From contig CAHIKZ030004545.1 of assembly GCA_903632075.3 (NCBI GenBank), positions 383,501-447,500 of the forward strand: DNA of 64,000 bases, in the 5' to 3' direction. The DNA is from Acanthosepion pharaonis. Taxonomy: Eukaryota; Mollusca; Cephalopoda; Sepiida; Sepiidae. The notes beneath the pieces were generated by a model that did no database searches, was not told the origin of the DNA, and worked only from the letters and a program-made list of their open reading frames with translations. Made by a program: the position numbers and the translations under genes. Below, in pieces: positions 44,816-57,989 of this stretch; within the stretch, counting starts at the first letter, position 1, and each line of letters begins with the position of its first letter.

Positions 44816-45640
44816 AGCCGCTTTGTTTTTCCGTCCTGATGCAACATGGAGATCCGAATACGCATTGGACTAGCGAAAGATGCATTCCACATGCTATACA
44901 AGGTGCTGAGAAAAGGGAAATATCCGTTAGAAACGAAGAAAAGAGAGATGGATTGCTGTGTGATATCCATTCCCATCTATGGTAGTTAATGCTGGACAAT
45001 CTCCCCACGGATGAGGAAAAAATAGAGGTAACAGCAATGCTCACTATTTACATTATTCGGACTATTGTCCTCATTTTTGTCGCCATATATATTACAACGT
45101 TTCGACCGTTGTACGTTCCGACCTTCTTCAGGTGGTTGGAATGTCGAATTGAACCCTTTATTTCGCTCACTGGGGTAGACTGTTCTAGTTCCACGTGTCA
45201 TGTTTAATGGATGTCAGTTGTTAGTTATCTCCTGTTAATTTCCCCTCTGAAAGTTCTCCACTACCTTAACCGGGTATTGAACTCACACTCTTTGGGTCCT
45301 GAAATTGGATCTAACCAACGCCTTTTTTCCACTGTGCTATGTGTTCTTGAGAAAAAGAAATATAGGCAGAAACAGCAATGCTGTCCTACATAATGATACT
45401 GATAATTTTATGGCCAGAGCGAGTAAGCGACAAACAAGTCTTAAAGACAACTGCATCAGAAAGAACACTTCTGCTCAAAATCAGGAAAAAAAATGCTGAA
45501 ATTAATTGAATAGATAATCTAGAAGGAGGGCTTGGGAAACGTAAGCTTCAATTGATAGCAAGAAAGATAAATAAAAGGCAGCTTGTGTTTATGGATGGCA
45601 TAAGGGGGCGACCTTATTAAAAGGAGAGAAGGTAGTGGAG
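44816..45640 (+). pseudogene. RTE-like LINE C-terminal region split by a SINE
   Basis: The first part (44816-45040) reads EIRIRIGLAKDAFHMLYKVL, RKGKYPLETKKREMDCCVIS and CWTISPRMRK. After the inserted SINE (45042-45370) the same protein continues: ILWPERVSDKQVLKTTASER, then TLLLKIRKK and KEGLGN. Compare the minus-strand peptides at 19759-20049 and 47147-47428, which share CWTISSKM, SWTERVSN and KRQLKFLGH-type motifs. Stops and shifts are present. No start or end of the element is defined. Confidence 0.8.
45042..45370 (-). mobile_element. tRNA-derived SINE (family 2) inserted in the RTE LINE
   Basis: The duplicated host sequence AACAGCAATGCT occurs at 45030-45041 and 45371-45382. Inside, in reverse, are CCACTGTGCTATGTG (head), CCGGGTATTGAACTCACAC (B-box complement), GGGGTAGACTGTTCTAG, CCACCTGAAGAAGGTCGGAA (complement of 45118-45137) and GACTATTGTCCTC (tail complement). 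The insertion interrupts a readable LINE frame, so its limits are well supported. Confidence 0.88.
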
Positions 45641-45982
45641 TGCCATTATCGCCTATGTCCTGAAGGAAGTCAACACATAGAAAATTGTAACTGTTATGTC
45701 ACATGCACCTCCTAAATATATCATATTTACACCCGTCAATAGTCATTTATTAAGAAGTCTCACATAAGAAATAAAAACGACTTCCTGTAATAAGTTGTAT
45801 TAATATTTGCAATGATATAGTATGTATAGGGGTGTGCGAATGCAGTTCTGATGTCAGAACCGAAGCAAAATATCAGGATTTCTATTATAGATATTTTTCT
45901 AGGCAAGATTTCGCTATATAAATTAATCAATAAAATCAGATCCCCTTTGTACGAATTCAATTCTGGGTTTCTCCCAGAAAAC

Positions 45983-46054
<72 letters not shown>
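45983..46054 (+). repeat. Compound (TA)n(TG)n microsatellite
   Basis: About 24 bases of TA and 49 of TG, then interrupted TG to about 46094. Confidence 0.95.
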
Positions 46055-46055
<1 letters not shown>

Positions 46056-46094
46056 TGTGTGTGTGCCTATGTATCTGTGTGTGTCTGTGTGTGG

Positions 46095-46845
46095 TATATA
46101 GATATCATTACCTGAAAATCATCCTCAATGAAATATACAGAACTTATAGGGAAAAATGTCAATAATTTTATTCGTAAGTAAACAAATGAATAAAAGACAC
46201 GTAAAATCTTAAATTACTTTCTGCAAAAGCAAAGAGAAAATGTAGAACAAAAATAAGATAATAGAAAAGCATTTCGATAAGATTCCAATCAGATATTTAC
46301 TGCCATTTTGCTTTCAATAAAAACTAAATAAAAAAAATATACTAAACGTTTATTATGCCTTCTTTTCTTTTTAAGTATTTTTTCGTGAATCAATTTTGAA
46401 TTTCTTTCCTAAAATATTTCTTCAACGGATCTCCAGTTACAGAATCAACTAAAGAAAAAAAGTATAAAAAATATTCATAAACTAGCTATAATACCCACCG
46501 TTACAAGGGCTAAGCCCATGTGTAGCGAAGGGGGAAATAATGACAAAGACAGTTAATCATCAAATGAGAAAAATGGTGGATCCGCGCATCTTTCCTTTTA
46601 ATAACGTAATCCTTTGAAAATAAATATTGAAAATTTTTCAACCACTTAGTCGCATTCCCGCCGACAATAAAAAAATGCTTCGTGATCCTTTTGAAGAGAA
46701 TTTAAGTAAAGTCTCTAGACAGACAAAACCAGTAAGGAACGACAACTGAGTGCAACTGTTCACGACAGGGCTTAAAAGACATTCCCTTACACGTTCACCC
46801 ATCTTCCTCACCATCTTATATTCACTGGGACTATTTTTTTAAATT
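46095..46845. other. AT-rich stretch with nothing recognised
   Basis: No homologous copy or coding motif was found. Confidence 0.4.
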
Positions 46846-46849
46846 GTTT

Positions 46850-47090
46850 TAAATTCCCCTCCCCCCACAGACAATAAATTTACATAAGGTGACTAGTTAG
46901 TACTTTTATGGAGGCAATGAGGTATTATGGTGGATGTAGTAAAAGATTTACGTAAGATTTCGTTATTTTGGTGTAAGGTATATTGTTTTATATATTGGGT
47001 AAGTGTTTGTGGCTAGCTAAGTCAAGACAGAAGGACGCCATTTTCTCCATTTCCCCCTTTTTAGCCTTGTGCCACATTTTGTATCATTAT
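46850..47090 (+). repeat. Dispersed repeat, partner of 22455-22700
   Basis: Shares about 220 bases with the reverse complement of 22455-22700. It ends in TAGCCTTGTGCCACATTTTG, the tail motif also found at the end of SINE family 3. The common tail suggests mobilisation by the same LINE. Confidence 0.65.
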
Positions 47091-47100
47091 ACAAATAAAA

Positions 47101-47170
47101 ATCTTCCTAACCAAGCTATGTGACATTTACACTCTTCCTCACCAAGCTACGTGACACTTACACTTTCCTC
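47101..47170 (+). repeat. Tandem duplication of about 34 bp
   Basis: CTTCCTAACCAAGCTATGTG and CTTCCTCACCAAGCTACGTG, each followed by ACAYTTACACT, lie end to end. Confidence 0.75.
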
Positions 47171-47209
47171 CTCACTTTCTCCCTTGCCCGTCTTTCTCAC
47201 ACGTACACT

Positions 47210-47515
47210 GGAAAAAAATAACTTTTCCTTGTTTCTCTTTCCCTCTATTCGACATGTGAATATCAGATTCTCCAGGCGCTCTTTCCTCGTTATGTGTCCC
47301 AGAAACTTACGCTGCCTCTTCCTGATGTTAAGCATGAACCTCCTCCTTGTCTGCATCCTCTCGAAGACATCATTGTTGCTAACACGCTCGGTCCACGAAA
47401 ACCTCAGCATCTTTCTGAATAAGCACATCTCCGTCGACTCGAGTCTCTTCTTCGTCCTTGAGGAAATCGTCTAACATTCGCTGCCGTAAAAAAAGGACAG
47501 ATGTCACAGGTCACC
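47210..47515 (-). pseudogene. RTE-like LINE C-terminal fragment
   Basis: The minus-strand frame (47147-47428) reads MCLFRKMLRFSWTERVSNND, then TRRRFMLNIRKRQRKFLGHI and TRKERLENLI. Just upstream in another frame lies a segment matching SSRTKKRLESTE. It is a close relative of 19759-20049 and is truncated at both ends. Confidence 0.8.
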
Positions 47516-48985
47516 CATTCGAATTATAACATTTTGATATTTATTTTATGAAAAATGCGGCCATTTTACTTAGTTGAAATATATTAATTAATCGCGTTTA
47601 CCATTAATTTGTAATTAAATCTGTATGTTTTTATTTATTTTCTTGAGTAATTACAGTTTTACTTTAGTTTACATATTCATCATGCTATCGGTTTCATCTT
47701 CGTTCTGTTAACGCTACATTTCGATCGAAATAAACATGCAGAGGCGTATATTGTTGTGGCATAGTAATTTGGGAAAAAGTTTCTTTAGTCTTCCTCACGT
47801 CTACTTTGTGTATAACAGACTGTGCTATTGTTGTGTCCACTAAAATATCAAATACAATATTTATAAACCAATCACACTCAAGAAAATACTTACATGCTAA
47901 AACACACCAATGAAATCATAGAATACAAATCAGAAAGTTTGTTGTATTAGTCACAATGATTTAGGTAGATACCGCTCAAATAGCGTGCGGACGTAGTAGA
48001 AGACTTACCACGTGGCTTTTTAAGGTCAATTAGGAAGAAATAAATGATTTAATTATGGAGCCGATTTTGTGACGAAAAAGTTTATAAAAACACACGAAAT
48101 CCGGCCCAACCAGGATACACACAGCTGTCACCAAACTCCACGCAAATCTCGCTTATGATCTTCACGACCTCATACTAAAAGCAACAGCGTTGTCAAACAT
48201 CAAAATACGGCAACACCGCCAACAGTAAGAAACAATTTCTATCTCTTGTATCCGCTTTACTATGAATCATGCACACACGTGTTGACTTTTTCATACAAAC
48301 ACACATATTTCATTGTTTCTCACATACGTACACAGAGACACGATATATTTTATTTCAGAACTTTATCAACCTAAAACAAAAAAGACATTACTTTCCAATT
48401 TATCACCAACTGCTTGTATTCTTGTTGTTATATTAAATTCACGTTTATTTGTTGAAACTACCTTGTCTTTTCGACTGAATGTTATTCTTTCAATGAAAAT
48501 CGTGTGATTATTCTAAACGGCCGAATTACGAACAAAACAACCCAGCAACAATATTTTGTTATTATATCGAATTCCGACACTCCGAATTTTAACATTCAAT
48601 GAAAAAACGAGTAGGATTCCTACACTATATTTAAAAACAGAATTGCCCAAAATAGTCTTCGAATCTGATTCCGAAACGGGTTAAAAACAGTAAACATGGA
48701 TAGAATGAATTGTAAAATACAGAGAATATTGAAAACAATTCACCGCTTGGTTTCATATAATCATAATAGTTGCGTGTTTAATTGTATGTTCTTAGGAGGA
48801 ATTAAAATTCATACAAATATTAGTGCTTACAAAACCACAGAATTGAGGGACATCCAAGAAAACCCAGAGTGCATAGTAATGAACTGCACTACAATATGTA
48901 TTCAAATTTGCCTGTTTAATTTCATAAATTTTCGAAAGATAATTAAAATCAAGAGAAAATAAAACAACATATAAACTGTTCTTTT
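47516..48985. other. AT-rich stretch, no gene recognised
   Basis: An 88-codon frame (48696-48962, plus) ends in a basic, AT-rich stretch and has no recognisable domain. Confidence 0.4.
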
Positions 48986-48989
48986 AAAG

Positions 48990-48990
<1 letters not shown>

Positions 48991-49028
<38 letters not shown>
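48991..49028 (+). repeat. (TA)n microsatellite
   Basis: About 19 TA units, on the side of the repeat 49121-49282 that corresponds to 5915-5956 beside 5694-5910. Confidence 0.95.
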
Positions 49029-49033
<5 letters not shown>

Positions 49034-49120
49034 CAATTTTCCATGATTTTCTCACGTACATTCCTATCTGCTCGATGCGTTTCCAAATGTAAACAAATGA
49101 CGTCACACATTATGAAATAG

Positions 49121-49282
49121 ACAAAGTCCGACAATTATTTTAAGACATTTATGTTTCTACATTCTTTTTATAGATACAAATATTTAAGTAAATGATCTGA
49201 TTATAATAAACAGTATTAACAACATTTACCGACCTGAATGTCGGAGAAATTGTCATTGAAAATATGCGTCCTCCGAAACGCT
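49121..49282 (+). repeat. Partner of the foldback at 5694-5910
   Basis: AAAGTCCGACAATTATTTTA, TAATAAACAGTATTAA, ACATTTACCGACCTGAATGT and GCGTCCTCCGAAA match the left element in inverted order. It is interrupted right after the CTCCGAAA block by unrelated tRNA-like sequence. Confidence 0.6.
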
Positions 49283-49289
49283 CCTCTGT

Positions 49290-49395
49290 GGTGAAATTGT
49301 TAAAAGCAAATCAGGCTATATGACGGTTCCATGTAGGATACAGGTTCGATTTCTGTCGGGAAGGCCCCTGCAGGAGGCCACATATACTTTAACAT
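49290..49395 (+). mobile_element. tRNA-derived SINE head, minor family
   Basis: GTGGTGAAATTGTTAAAAGC (A-box region) and ACAGGTTCGATTTCTGTCGG (B-box region) are spaced as in tRNA genes. CCTGCAGGAGGCCACATATA follows. The insertion lies directly at the edge of the 49121-49282 repeat. Confidence 0.6.
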
Positions 49396-49670
49396 TTATC
49401 AAAAGAGCTGAGCGATAGATGTAAAACACAATTTTAATAGGTCGTCTATTTCAAACACGAGTATTAATTTTATAACATTTGAAGTTATAAAAATGTTTTA
49501 AATCTTTAAAATCTACTGAAATCACAGGCGAGTATACTTACATTAACACTGTTTAAAAACATATATATCTACTCCAATAATTCCATCCACAAAATATAAT
49601 GTTTAACATAATCATACATATATAACGCCTTGAGCAAACTTTAGACTGCTTTTGAAAGGCCTGGTGATCC

Positions 49671-49673
<3 letters not shown>

Positions 49674-49741
<68 letters not shown>
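49674..49741 (+). repeat. (TA)n microsatellite
   Basis: About 34 TA units. Confidence 0.95.
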
Positions 49742-49743
<2 letters not shown>

Positions 49744-50041
49744 TGATTTTGTGTATGTATAAATGATATCGTTATTTAAAGAGAGGTAATTTGCCTTTTA
49801 TGAATCATTGAGTTTCCTTGAAAACAATGAAATGTCTGCTAATATGCAATCGCTGTTTACATGAGCGTTTCTCAAGAAAATCCCTTTTGAAATTGCCTGA
49901 AACAACAACAGGTTGCAATAATTTATTTGGGGAGTGAAAAATACGCTGCTTTCTGTGTTGCAGTGGTATTTTATCGTAATCAAGTTCTACAAAAGGAAGC
50001 TTTTCAAATTAGGAATCGATTCTTCGAATCCTGGCCTTTTT

Positions 50042-50429
50042 AAAGAGAGATAGAAAGAGAGAGAGAGAGAGGAATTAATATAAAAGATACAAGGCAATGA
50101 GGAGGAAAGCTCGTTTTTATAGCGTAAATTAACTACGAATAAAAACATAATAGGAAGGAGAACGAAGAAAAAGAAGCAGAATAATTGAAAGAAAACGAAC
50201 GATTTAAGAAATAATTATTTAAAGTAAGGAATAACCAAAGAAAGTGAAATTATTTCTGAAAAGAAAGAAAGAAATCAACAGTGAAAAGAGAAAAATAAAA
50301 ATCCTTAATATAAAGAAAGAAAATAACATTAATAATGAAAATAAGAAAATAAAAAAATGATATTGAAAAGAAAGAAAGAAAATTAAACAACAGCGCAAAG
50401 AATGAGACAAACAATGAGTCAAAGAAAAC

Positions 50430-50469
<40 letters not shown>

Positions 50470-51549
50470 GAATATTATAATGATTGTAAAAAGAAGGAAA
50501 AGAATGAAAACAAAAATGAAAAGAAAGAAAAAGAAATAAAGAAAGAAAATATGAAAAGGAAACGATTCAAAATGAAAAAAGAAAGTGAAAAATAATGAAA
50601 ATAGAGCAAGAAAGTGAATATAATAGTGAAAAGAATGAAAACAAAAAAACAGAAAGTTATAATCCAGGAAAGGAAAATAAATAAATAAAAGAAAGAGAAA
50701 ATGCGAAAATAAAAGGGAAAATAAAGTATAAATAAATTTGTAATGTTAAAAATGAAAGAACGAACGAACGAATGAACGAAAGAATAGAAATTAAACTATA
50801 AGGAAAGAAAAACGTACAAATATAGTTATTTGAAAAAAACCCAAAAAGAATGAAAGTTAAGAAACAATTAAAATAAATATATCAATAAAGTTTGAAAGAA
50901 ACAAAAAAAATAAAGTGGAGAAAAAATAATTTGAATAAAAAGTGTAATGAGATAAATAATAAATCTTATAAACAGTATTTGAAATGAAAGTGAAACGAAC
51001 AAAAGAATTGAGAAAAAAAAAACATCATGGCGGAATTTAAAAAGGGAATAAAACGCAACGATACTAAAGACGAAGCAAAGGAAAGAAAGGGAATTAACAA
51101 AATGATAGGAATAAAGAAATAATTAAGAAAAGGCAGTCGCCAACACGGATAAATCATGAAATAGAAACAAAAACAAGTAGAAAAGTAGATAGAAAGGGAA
51201 GAAGAAAATAACGATACAGTAAAAGTATAAAAGAAAGAAAGAAAGAAAGAAAGAAAGAGCAAAAAAAACGAAATGAATCAAGGGAGATCGAAAATATAAA
51301 ACGAACACGAAAAAAATAATTACTAAAAAGAACGACGAAAATATCAGGGACAAAGAACTGTTAAAATTTAGAAGAAATAAACAAAAACAAAGAAACGAGG
51401 AAAGTGAAAAGGAGAAAAATTGAAGGCAAAGAAAAATGAAGGTAAAGAAAAGAAAGCCGGAAAATCAAAAAATACATGAGCAAGCGAGAAAGGAAGAAAT
51501 ACTAAGTGCGATAACGAAAATAACAGAAACAATGAAATATTAAAGTTTA

Positions 51550-51586
<37 letters not shown>

Positions 51587-51830
51587 AAATACAAGTAGTT
51601 GGAAACATAAAGAATATGCATGAACACACAATGAAAAATGTTAGAAATAGATTTAAAAAATATCAAAAACAAAGAAATATTTAAACATGGACGAAAGGAA
51701 GAAAGTCCTAAAATGCAAAAATAACTAAAGATAAAATAGAAAAAAAATACAAGAAAAGAAACATTAGAAAAAGAAAGCAACAAATAGTTTACAATGAAAA
51801 ACAGAAAAAAAAAGGAATGACCATCATTGA
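50042..51830 (+). repeat. Long degenerate purine tract, GAAA/AAAG-rich
   Basis: Nearly 1.8 kb in which the plus strand is dominated by A and G and C is scarce. GAAAGAAA-type units recur throughout, with clean runs at 51230-51258 and 51552-51587 and an (AAT)n run at 50428-50467. All long open frames on the minus strand here are Phe/Ser/Leu-rich low-complexity translations. Such strand asymmetry favours triplex (H-DNA) formation in vitro. It probably arose by expansion and decay of a tetranucleotide repeat. Confidence 0.9.
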
Positions 51831-52189
51831 AGCCCGAGATGTTATCAAAGTTTTGGCTGTCAGCAGGTATTTCTATTTAACTGCTGAGTTTATCTCAACT
51901 TCTCATCACTCCCATTCGATTCTCTGCGGATTATTATAAAGTTTCATGACTTTCCTTTTTTTATTTCTTCTATTTCGTTATGGTTTCCATTTTTTGTTTA
52001 TTTGAACGAGCAAGCAAGAAAGTCTGGACTGTTTATCAATTGTTGTCAAGTATAATTTGACAATGCCTTCTTTCTCCCCACCCCAACTGCTTAACATTTT
52101 CATAGAAATAATCTCTTTTATTTGTGGTAAAAAAACAAAACAAATTCCAGAAATATGTCCTGCTGTTCGTGATTGAGAGTAAATATTAA

Positions 52190-52280
52190 GTTGATGCAAA
52201 AGTTCTCGGCTTTTTTTTTTCTTCTTTTATTCATATAAATTGATAGCATCGTTTTTCAGTCAACAGAGTTTTTTTTCTCT
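52190..52280 (+). mobile_element. Possible mariner end
   Basis: TTAAGTTGATGCAAAAGTTC, then TCGGCTTTTTTT, resembles a TTAGGTTG-GCAAAAGT mariner tip and is close to the tip of the 80-bp MITE. Downstream (52370-52430) some phrases recall the N-terminal part of a mariner transposase, but no second end was found. Confidence 0.4.
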
Positions 52281-52559
52281 GTCTTTCTCTTTATATTATA
52301 TGTCCATAATGCTATATATGTATCTGATCCTGAAAGAACGGTTCGGCGCGTGATTTGAGGAATTCTTTAGATACTTCGAAAACTTTTGGAATCGTCAACC
52401 AGACAATGAATATTTGTATGGAATGAAACAAAGAAGGCTCTGACAATGACAGATTTGTCGACTTGGCGGCAAGTAGAAGGACGTATCAGTCTTGTTTTAG
52501 AATCTGTTTTTGTGTAGAATTTAAAACGTGAAGGCAACAAAATCACCATTCAATTTCCT

Positions 52560-53430
52560 TGCTTATTATTATTCTATTCAAAATGCGACGTTCAAAAGAG
52601 CCAATTGCTCATTGTACTCTTCAGTAATAATATTTCGTCTGGATTTCAGCAGTCTCTAATAAATACTTTCCTTTTTTTTGTAATTCTGCTACAGTAGAGA
52701 TAGCATTACACCGTAGTTAATTTTGAAGTGTGTAAACTTTTCACTAATTTTATAGTGTGCGCCTTGCCAAGGGAACATACCTAGTGTTTTTTTTTCTTTT
52801 AGAAGAAAGACAACTCTGTATTTAAAACACTTATCGTGGGACACAACGGCAACATACAGCAGAATAGCCTGTGCTCTGTCAATCATTCTAGGAGAAACTG
52901 ATTGACACAGTCCAGTCTAACCTGCTATTTAAATCATAGCCAGTAGAGAGAAGAGATGCATCATACCTTTTTTTTAGTTTTAATTCCCCCCACCAATATA
53001 GATAACAAATGTTTCCACACAGATTACTTTGCTGTTGTCATTTTTACAGGTAGTTGGAATTTGGCAAGGACTTCCTTTGTTTTTAGACTCTGATTAAATC
53101 CTTCATTGTCTAACGCCAGTGACATTTTTTTTCGAAATTGGTTTCTGCGGGTCGAACCAAATGCGAAGGACAACGTGAGTTTAAGTCGAACACATTTTTC
53201 ATAGCTTCTGCATTTTTTTTCATTCAGATTTATCAAAGATACATTACAGTTGTTTTTTTTTTGTTTTTTTTTTGTTTTTGCTTTTTGTTGTTTTTGTTTT
53301 TCGTTGTTTTTTTTTTTTTTTTGCACCAGGTGAGTAAACGTGAAAGATATTTCTCTTTACAATAGAAAACGACCTTTTGAATTTTTTCATAACACCACAT
53401 CTTTCTTTCTCTCACCCTCTTTAACACTCA
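52560..53430. other. Stretch with homopolymer tracts only
   Basis: Poly-T runs with G interruptions at 53250-53322. Frames across it are low-complexity. Nothing else was recognised. Confidence 0.45.
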
Positions 53431-53431
53431 C

Positions 53432-53446
53432 GCACACGCACGCACG

Positions 53447-53505
<59 letters not shown>
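53432..53505 (+). repeat. Compound (CA)n(TA)n microsatellite
   Basis: Interrupted CACGCA, then CA, then TA from about 53468, running straight into the left arm of the foldback at 53506. Confidence 0.95.
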
Positions 53506-53510
<5 letters not shown>

Positions 53511-53567
53511 GCTTTAAAATAAAAGAAATATTAATTATATGTTCAGATTGTTCAATCAAACATGCTT

Positions 53568-53606
<39 letters not shown>

Positions 53607-53621
53607 AATATTCATTACAGA

Positions 53622-53668
<47 letters not shown>

Positions 53669-53728
53669 GCATGTTTGATTGAACAATATGAACATGTAAT
53701 GAATATTTATTTTTATTTTAAGCCTCTC
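53506..53728. mobile_element. Foldback element with TA-rich centre
   Basis: The arms 53506-53570 and 53664-53728 are reverse complements over about 65 bases (GAGAGGCTTTAAAATAAAAG and CTTTTA/TTTTATTTTAAGCCTCTC at the tips, AAAGCATGTTTGATTGAACA inside) with few mismatches. Between them are two TA tracts (53571-53600 and 53626-53664) separated by AAATAAATATTCATTACAG, itself a partial extra copy of an arm segment. It could be a MITE or a microsatellite-driven inverted duplication. Confidence 0.8.
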
Positions 53729-53810
53729 ATATTCCTGTATCAATTTCTTGGTACAAAATTGATGGAGAAATGCAGCGTAGCTGTATTTATATATTGTATT
53801 TTCCCAAGTA

Positions 53811-53842
53811 CTTTCAGTTTCATCCAAAATCATCTTCAGGGG
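53811..53842 (-). other. Retroposon-tail motif copy
   Basis: On the minus strand: CCCCTGAAGATGATTTTGGA, then TGAAACTGAAAG. The foldback and its TA tracts lie downstream of it on that strand. Confidence 0.5.
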
Positions 53843-53849
53843 TAAGACA

Positions 53850-55380
53850 AAGAATTAATGTAAGTTATGGAAAATATGTGAACATGAACACTGTTAATAT
53901 CGAAAAAATTGCCGCTATGTAATGTTGGTAACTTGTAAAGTAAATTCTTATACAAACTTGTAATTAAGTGTTTTAAAATATTGTTTTTAATTCTAGTTTT
54001 TTATCAATTACAATTCAAATATTTTAAAACCTTGCTGATACAAACATTTTAGAACTTTGTTGCTATATTCATAATAGATTTTATTTATTTTGAGCCATAC
54101 ATTTATATAAGGTCTTCCATAATTTGATGTTTTTCTTTCTTTATTTTCATGATGGAGTATACTTGTATTGTTGGTTAACATTTCTCAAAATCGTGAAGGT
54201 AGACAGGAATATTTTTTAAATGCTGAGTGATTGAACTATAGTCATTTAATATATGGACGTGTCAGTTTGTGTGGGAATAACAAAAGCCCTAGACAGGTGT
54301 AAGTGGGTGAATTTCTCAAAGATAAACTCTGGTGCATTATATTCCTTGATATTCGGACGAGTAAGCTCACCTTGGCTGTTATCCTACAACGGTTCAGCTC
54401 TTATCTTCGTACTCGTTAACCTACTAGCTTTGCGCTGAGTCCTGAATTCCTTCCAAGAGAATACATTATTTTCCTTCTTCTTTCCATATTCCGGGGATAT
54501 TTCATATCACTTAAGCAAATCATTCACCTGAGTCATGTTGTTAAATAGCCTCGCCAGATCGACGTTTTCATATGGATGCCTTGCATGTCACCAAAAACGT
54601 TCAAACAAATTAACATGCCAGAGGTTTTCAAAAGCTTTCCAAGATCAATGGTTACAAATGGCTAAAAGAGAATTACATCTATGGGCCTTAGTGAAAACGG
54701 CACTTCTTCAAACCTTGTGAACTGGCGCTAAACAATCACAAAAGAGAACTGTACCAACTAATAGAAGGCAGATTGTTTCAGGACTTTCTACAGTATCAAG
54801 AGCTAAATTTATTATCACATGTAACTAGAAGATAAAATAATGACATAATCAAGATGTTAAGATTCCACACTACTTCAAATAAAAGGTTAAGAAGGAAATC
54901 CATCAATCCTGGAAAAGACCGATATAAACTACTGGACTCGAGAGACCCATTTTCCTGAACGGTTTTTATAAAAAAAGATTTCATAAATTTAAGCCAACAG
55001 TAGTACTGGCTGTTCAGCCAATGAATGTCAAATATTATCTCATACAGAATCGGTCAATATTACCATTAGAGATGAGCGGAAAGATACTACACGTTGATCT
55101 CAGCCCAAGGAGTAGTGTAAACCATACTTCAAGTAACACTAACAGCTCAGTCACTGATTAACAAGTGTTTCCTTATAAGCAAAAAACTAATATTACCATT
55201 ACTGTTAATATTCACTAGTCTTTTTTCCCTTTTTATGCCTTTGGTCGTTTCTTCTACTGAACTAGAGTTTGCGACGATCAGCACTACCAAAATCAGGGAT
55301 TTAGCTCACACCTGCGATCTTAAAGTTTTTTTTTTAAAAGCATGTTCACCCCAAGCAATGTAATAAAACAATGCAACGCT
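53850..55380. other. Stretch with nothing firmly recognised
   Basis: Open frames at 54253-54438 and 54535-54720 have no recognisable domain. There is no partner repeat in the window. Confidence 0.35.
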
Positions 55381-55384
55381 TAAC

Positions 55385-55655
55385 ACAATTTACTCTTAAT
55401 CCCAAACAAAAACGATTACAGTTTTCTGGCCACTGCCCCAGAGTGGACATGAGTATCGTCTCATCCTTAATCTTATGGCAACCTTCTGGAAGTGTCTTTT
55501 CAATACACCATTGCTCGGCTACTCAGGGTGGCACATTGGGGATTTGGGGACAGCAATGCAGTACCGAACAGTGTGGAAAGGGATTTTCCATGGAGTTCCG
55601 ACCAACCATAGGAAGGTCGAAGGATACATGATGATGATGATGATGATGATGAAAT
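55385..55655 (+). pseudogene. LINE C-terminal end with (ATG)n tail
   Basis: The forward frame reads QKRLQFSGHCPRVD and VSSLILWQPSGS, then in another frame DLGTAMQYRTVWKGIFHGVP. This follows the LINE C-terminal order R-x-F-(A/S)GH, V-S-x-L-x-LW, M-x-D/Y-R-x-x-W. It ends in eight ATG/GAT units (55628-55652). A short tandem repeat tail is common for some LINE 3' ends. Confidence 0.55.
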
Positions 55656-55724
55656 CTACTGAGAAACAATGGTTTACTGGGGGTGGAAGAATTAGTAAAC
55701 AGAAACATTACTAATGGGCGGGAA

Positions 55725-56045
55725 CAAATGAAGAGTAATCAGGAGGACAGCAGATAGCGATTGACATTGTAATTTTAAAGATCAAAGTTGTCTGGAAAGC
55801 ATGAAGCCGGAAAAGATTTCCACAAGCGAGTCTTGCGAGAAAATAAAATGTTGGCATAGAACTTGCGGTTACATCTTGCCAACTCAACTGTAAATTGGTG
55901 ATATCGACGGCAGTCAAGTACTGCGCTTAAATTCATAAAGTCTAGGTACCACAGCAAAGTTTTCATCCGAACAATTACCGTCAAATTATTTATAGAAAAG
56001 ACCCTGGGTAGCAGCCTTACGATGATGGAAAAGTGACTGAAGCCG
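55725..56045 (-). pseudogene. Jockey/CR1-like LINE C-terminal fragment
   Basis: On the minus strand, HHRKAATQGLFYK is followed by DGNCSDENFAVVPRLYEFKR, then in another frame ELARCNRKFYANILFSRKTR and LWKSFPASCFPDNFDL. This is the same family as 40540-41460 (YFHGNCLNEL...VPRYFKFKRS and SRLWNSLPAPYFPANFNL). Stops and shifts are present. Confidence 0.75.
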
Positions 56046-56049
56046 AGTC

Positions 56050-57764
<1,715 letters not shown>

Positions 57765-57814
57765 TTATATGCGCAGTACTTAATGGAAAGTACATAATAT
57801 AAGTGATAGAGCCA

Positions 57815-57932
57815 ACATTCAGTTGTATGAGTTTGGGACACTAAGTTTCATGTTGTTACGATCATCAGAGAAATTTTGATGATCGCAAAAGCGTGAAACC
57901 CAGGGTCACTAACTCATATCCATACAACTGAA

Positions 57933-57935
<3 letters not shown>
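57815..57935. mobile_element. Foldback carrying the tail motif on both arms
   Basis: ATTCAGTTGTATGAGTTTGG on the left is complementary to the right end (CCATACAACTGAAT, with ACTCATATCC beside it). Inside, the left arm (complement) reads CTGATGATCGTAACAACATG, then AAACTTAG. The right arm reads TTGATGATCGCAAAAGCGTG, then AAACCCAG. (TA)n flanks both sides (57703-57760 and 57934-57987), as in the 24677-25012 foldback. Confidence 0.7.

Positions 57936-57989
<54 letters not shown>

Noticed and set aside
47151..47474. 107-codon plus-strand frame
   Set aside because: It is antisense to the RTE-like LINE fragment, which has clear protein homology on the minus strand.
48696..48962. 88-codon plus-strand frame
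   Set aside because: No domain, AT-driven Ile/Lys/Asn composition and no repeat or gene context.
50219..51783. Phe/Ser/Leu-rich minus-strand frames resembling membrane proteins
   Set aside because: They come from the GAAA-rich purine tract and are low-complexity.
52367..52549. Mariner transposase coding sequence downstream of the possible tip at 52190
   Set aside because: Only vague similarity to the N-terminal helix-turn-helix region; no catalytic motif or second end was found.
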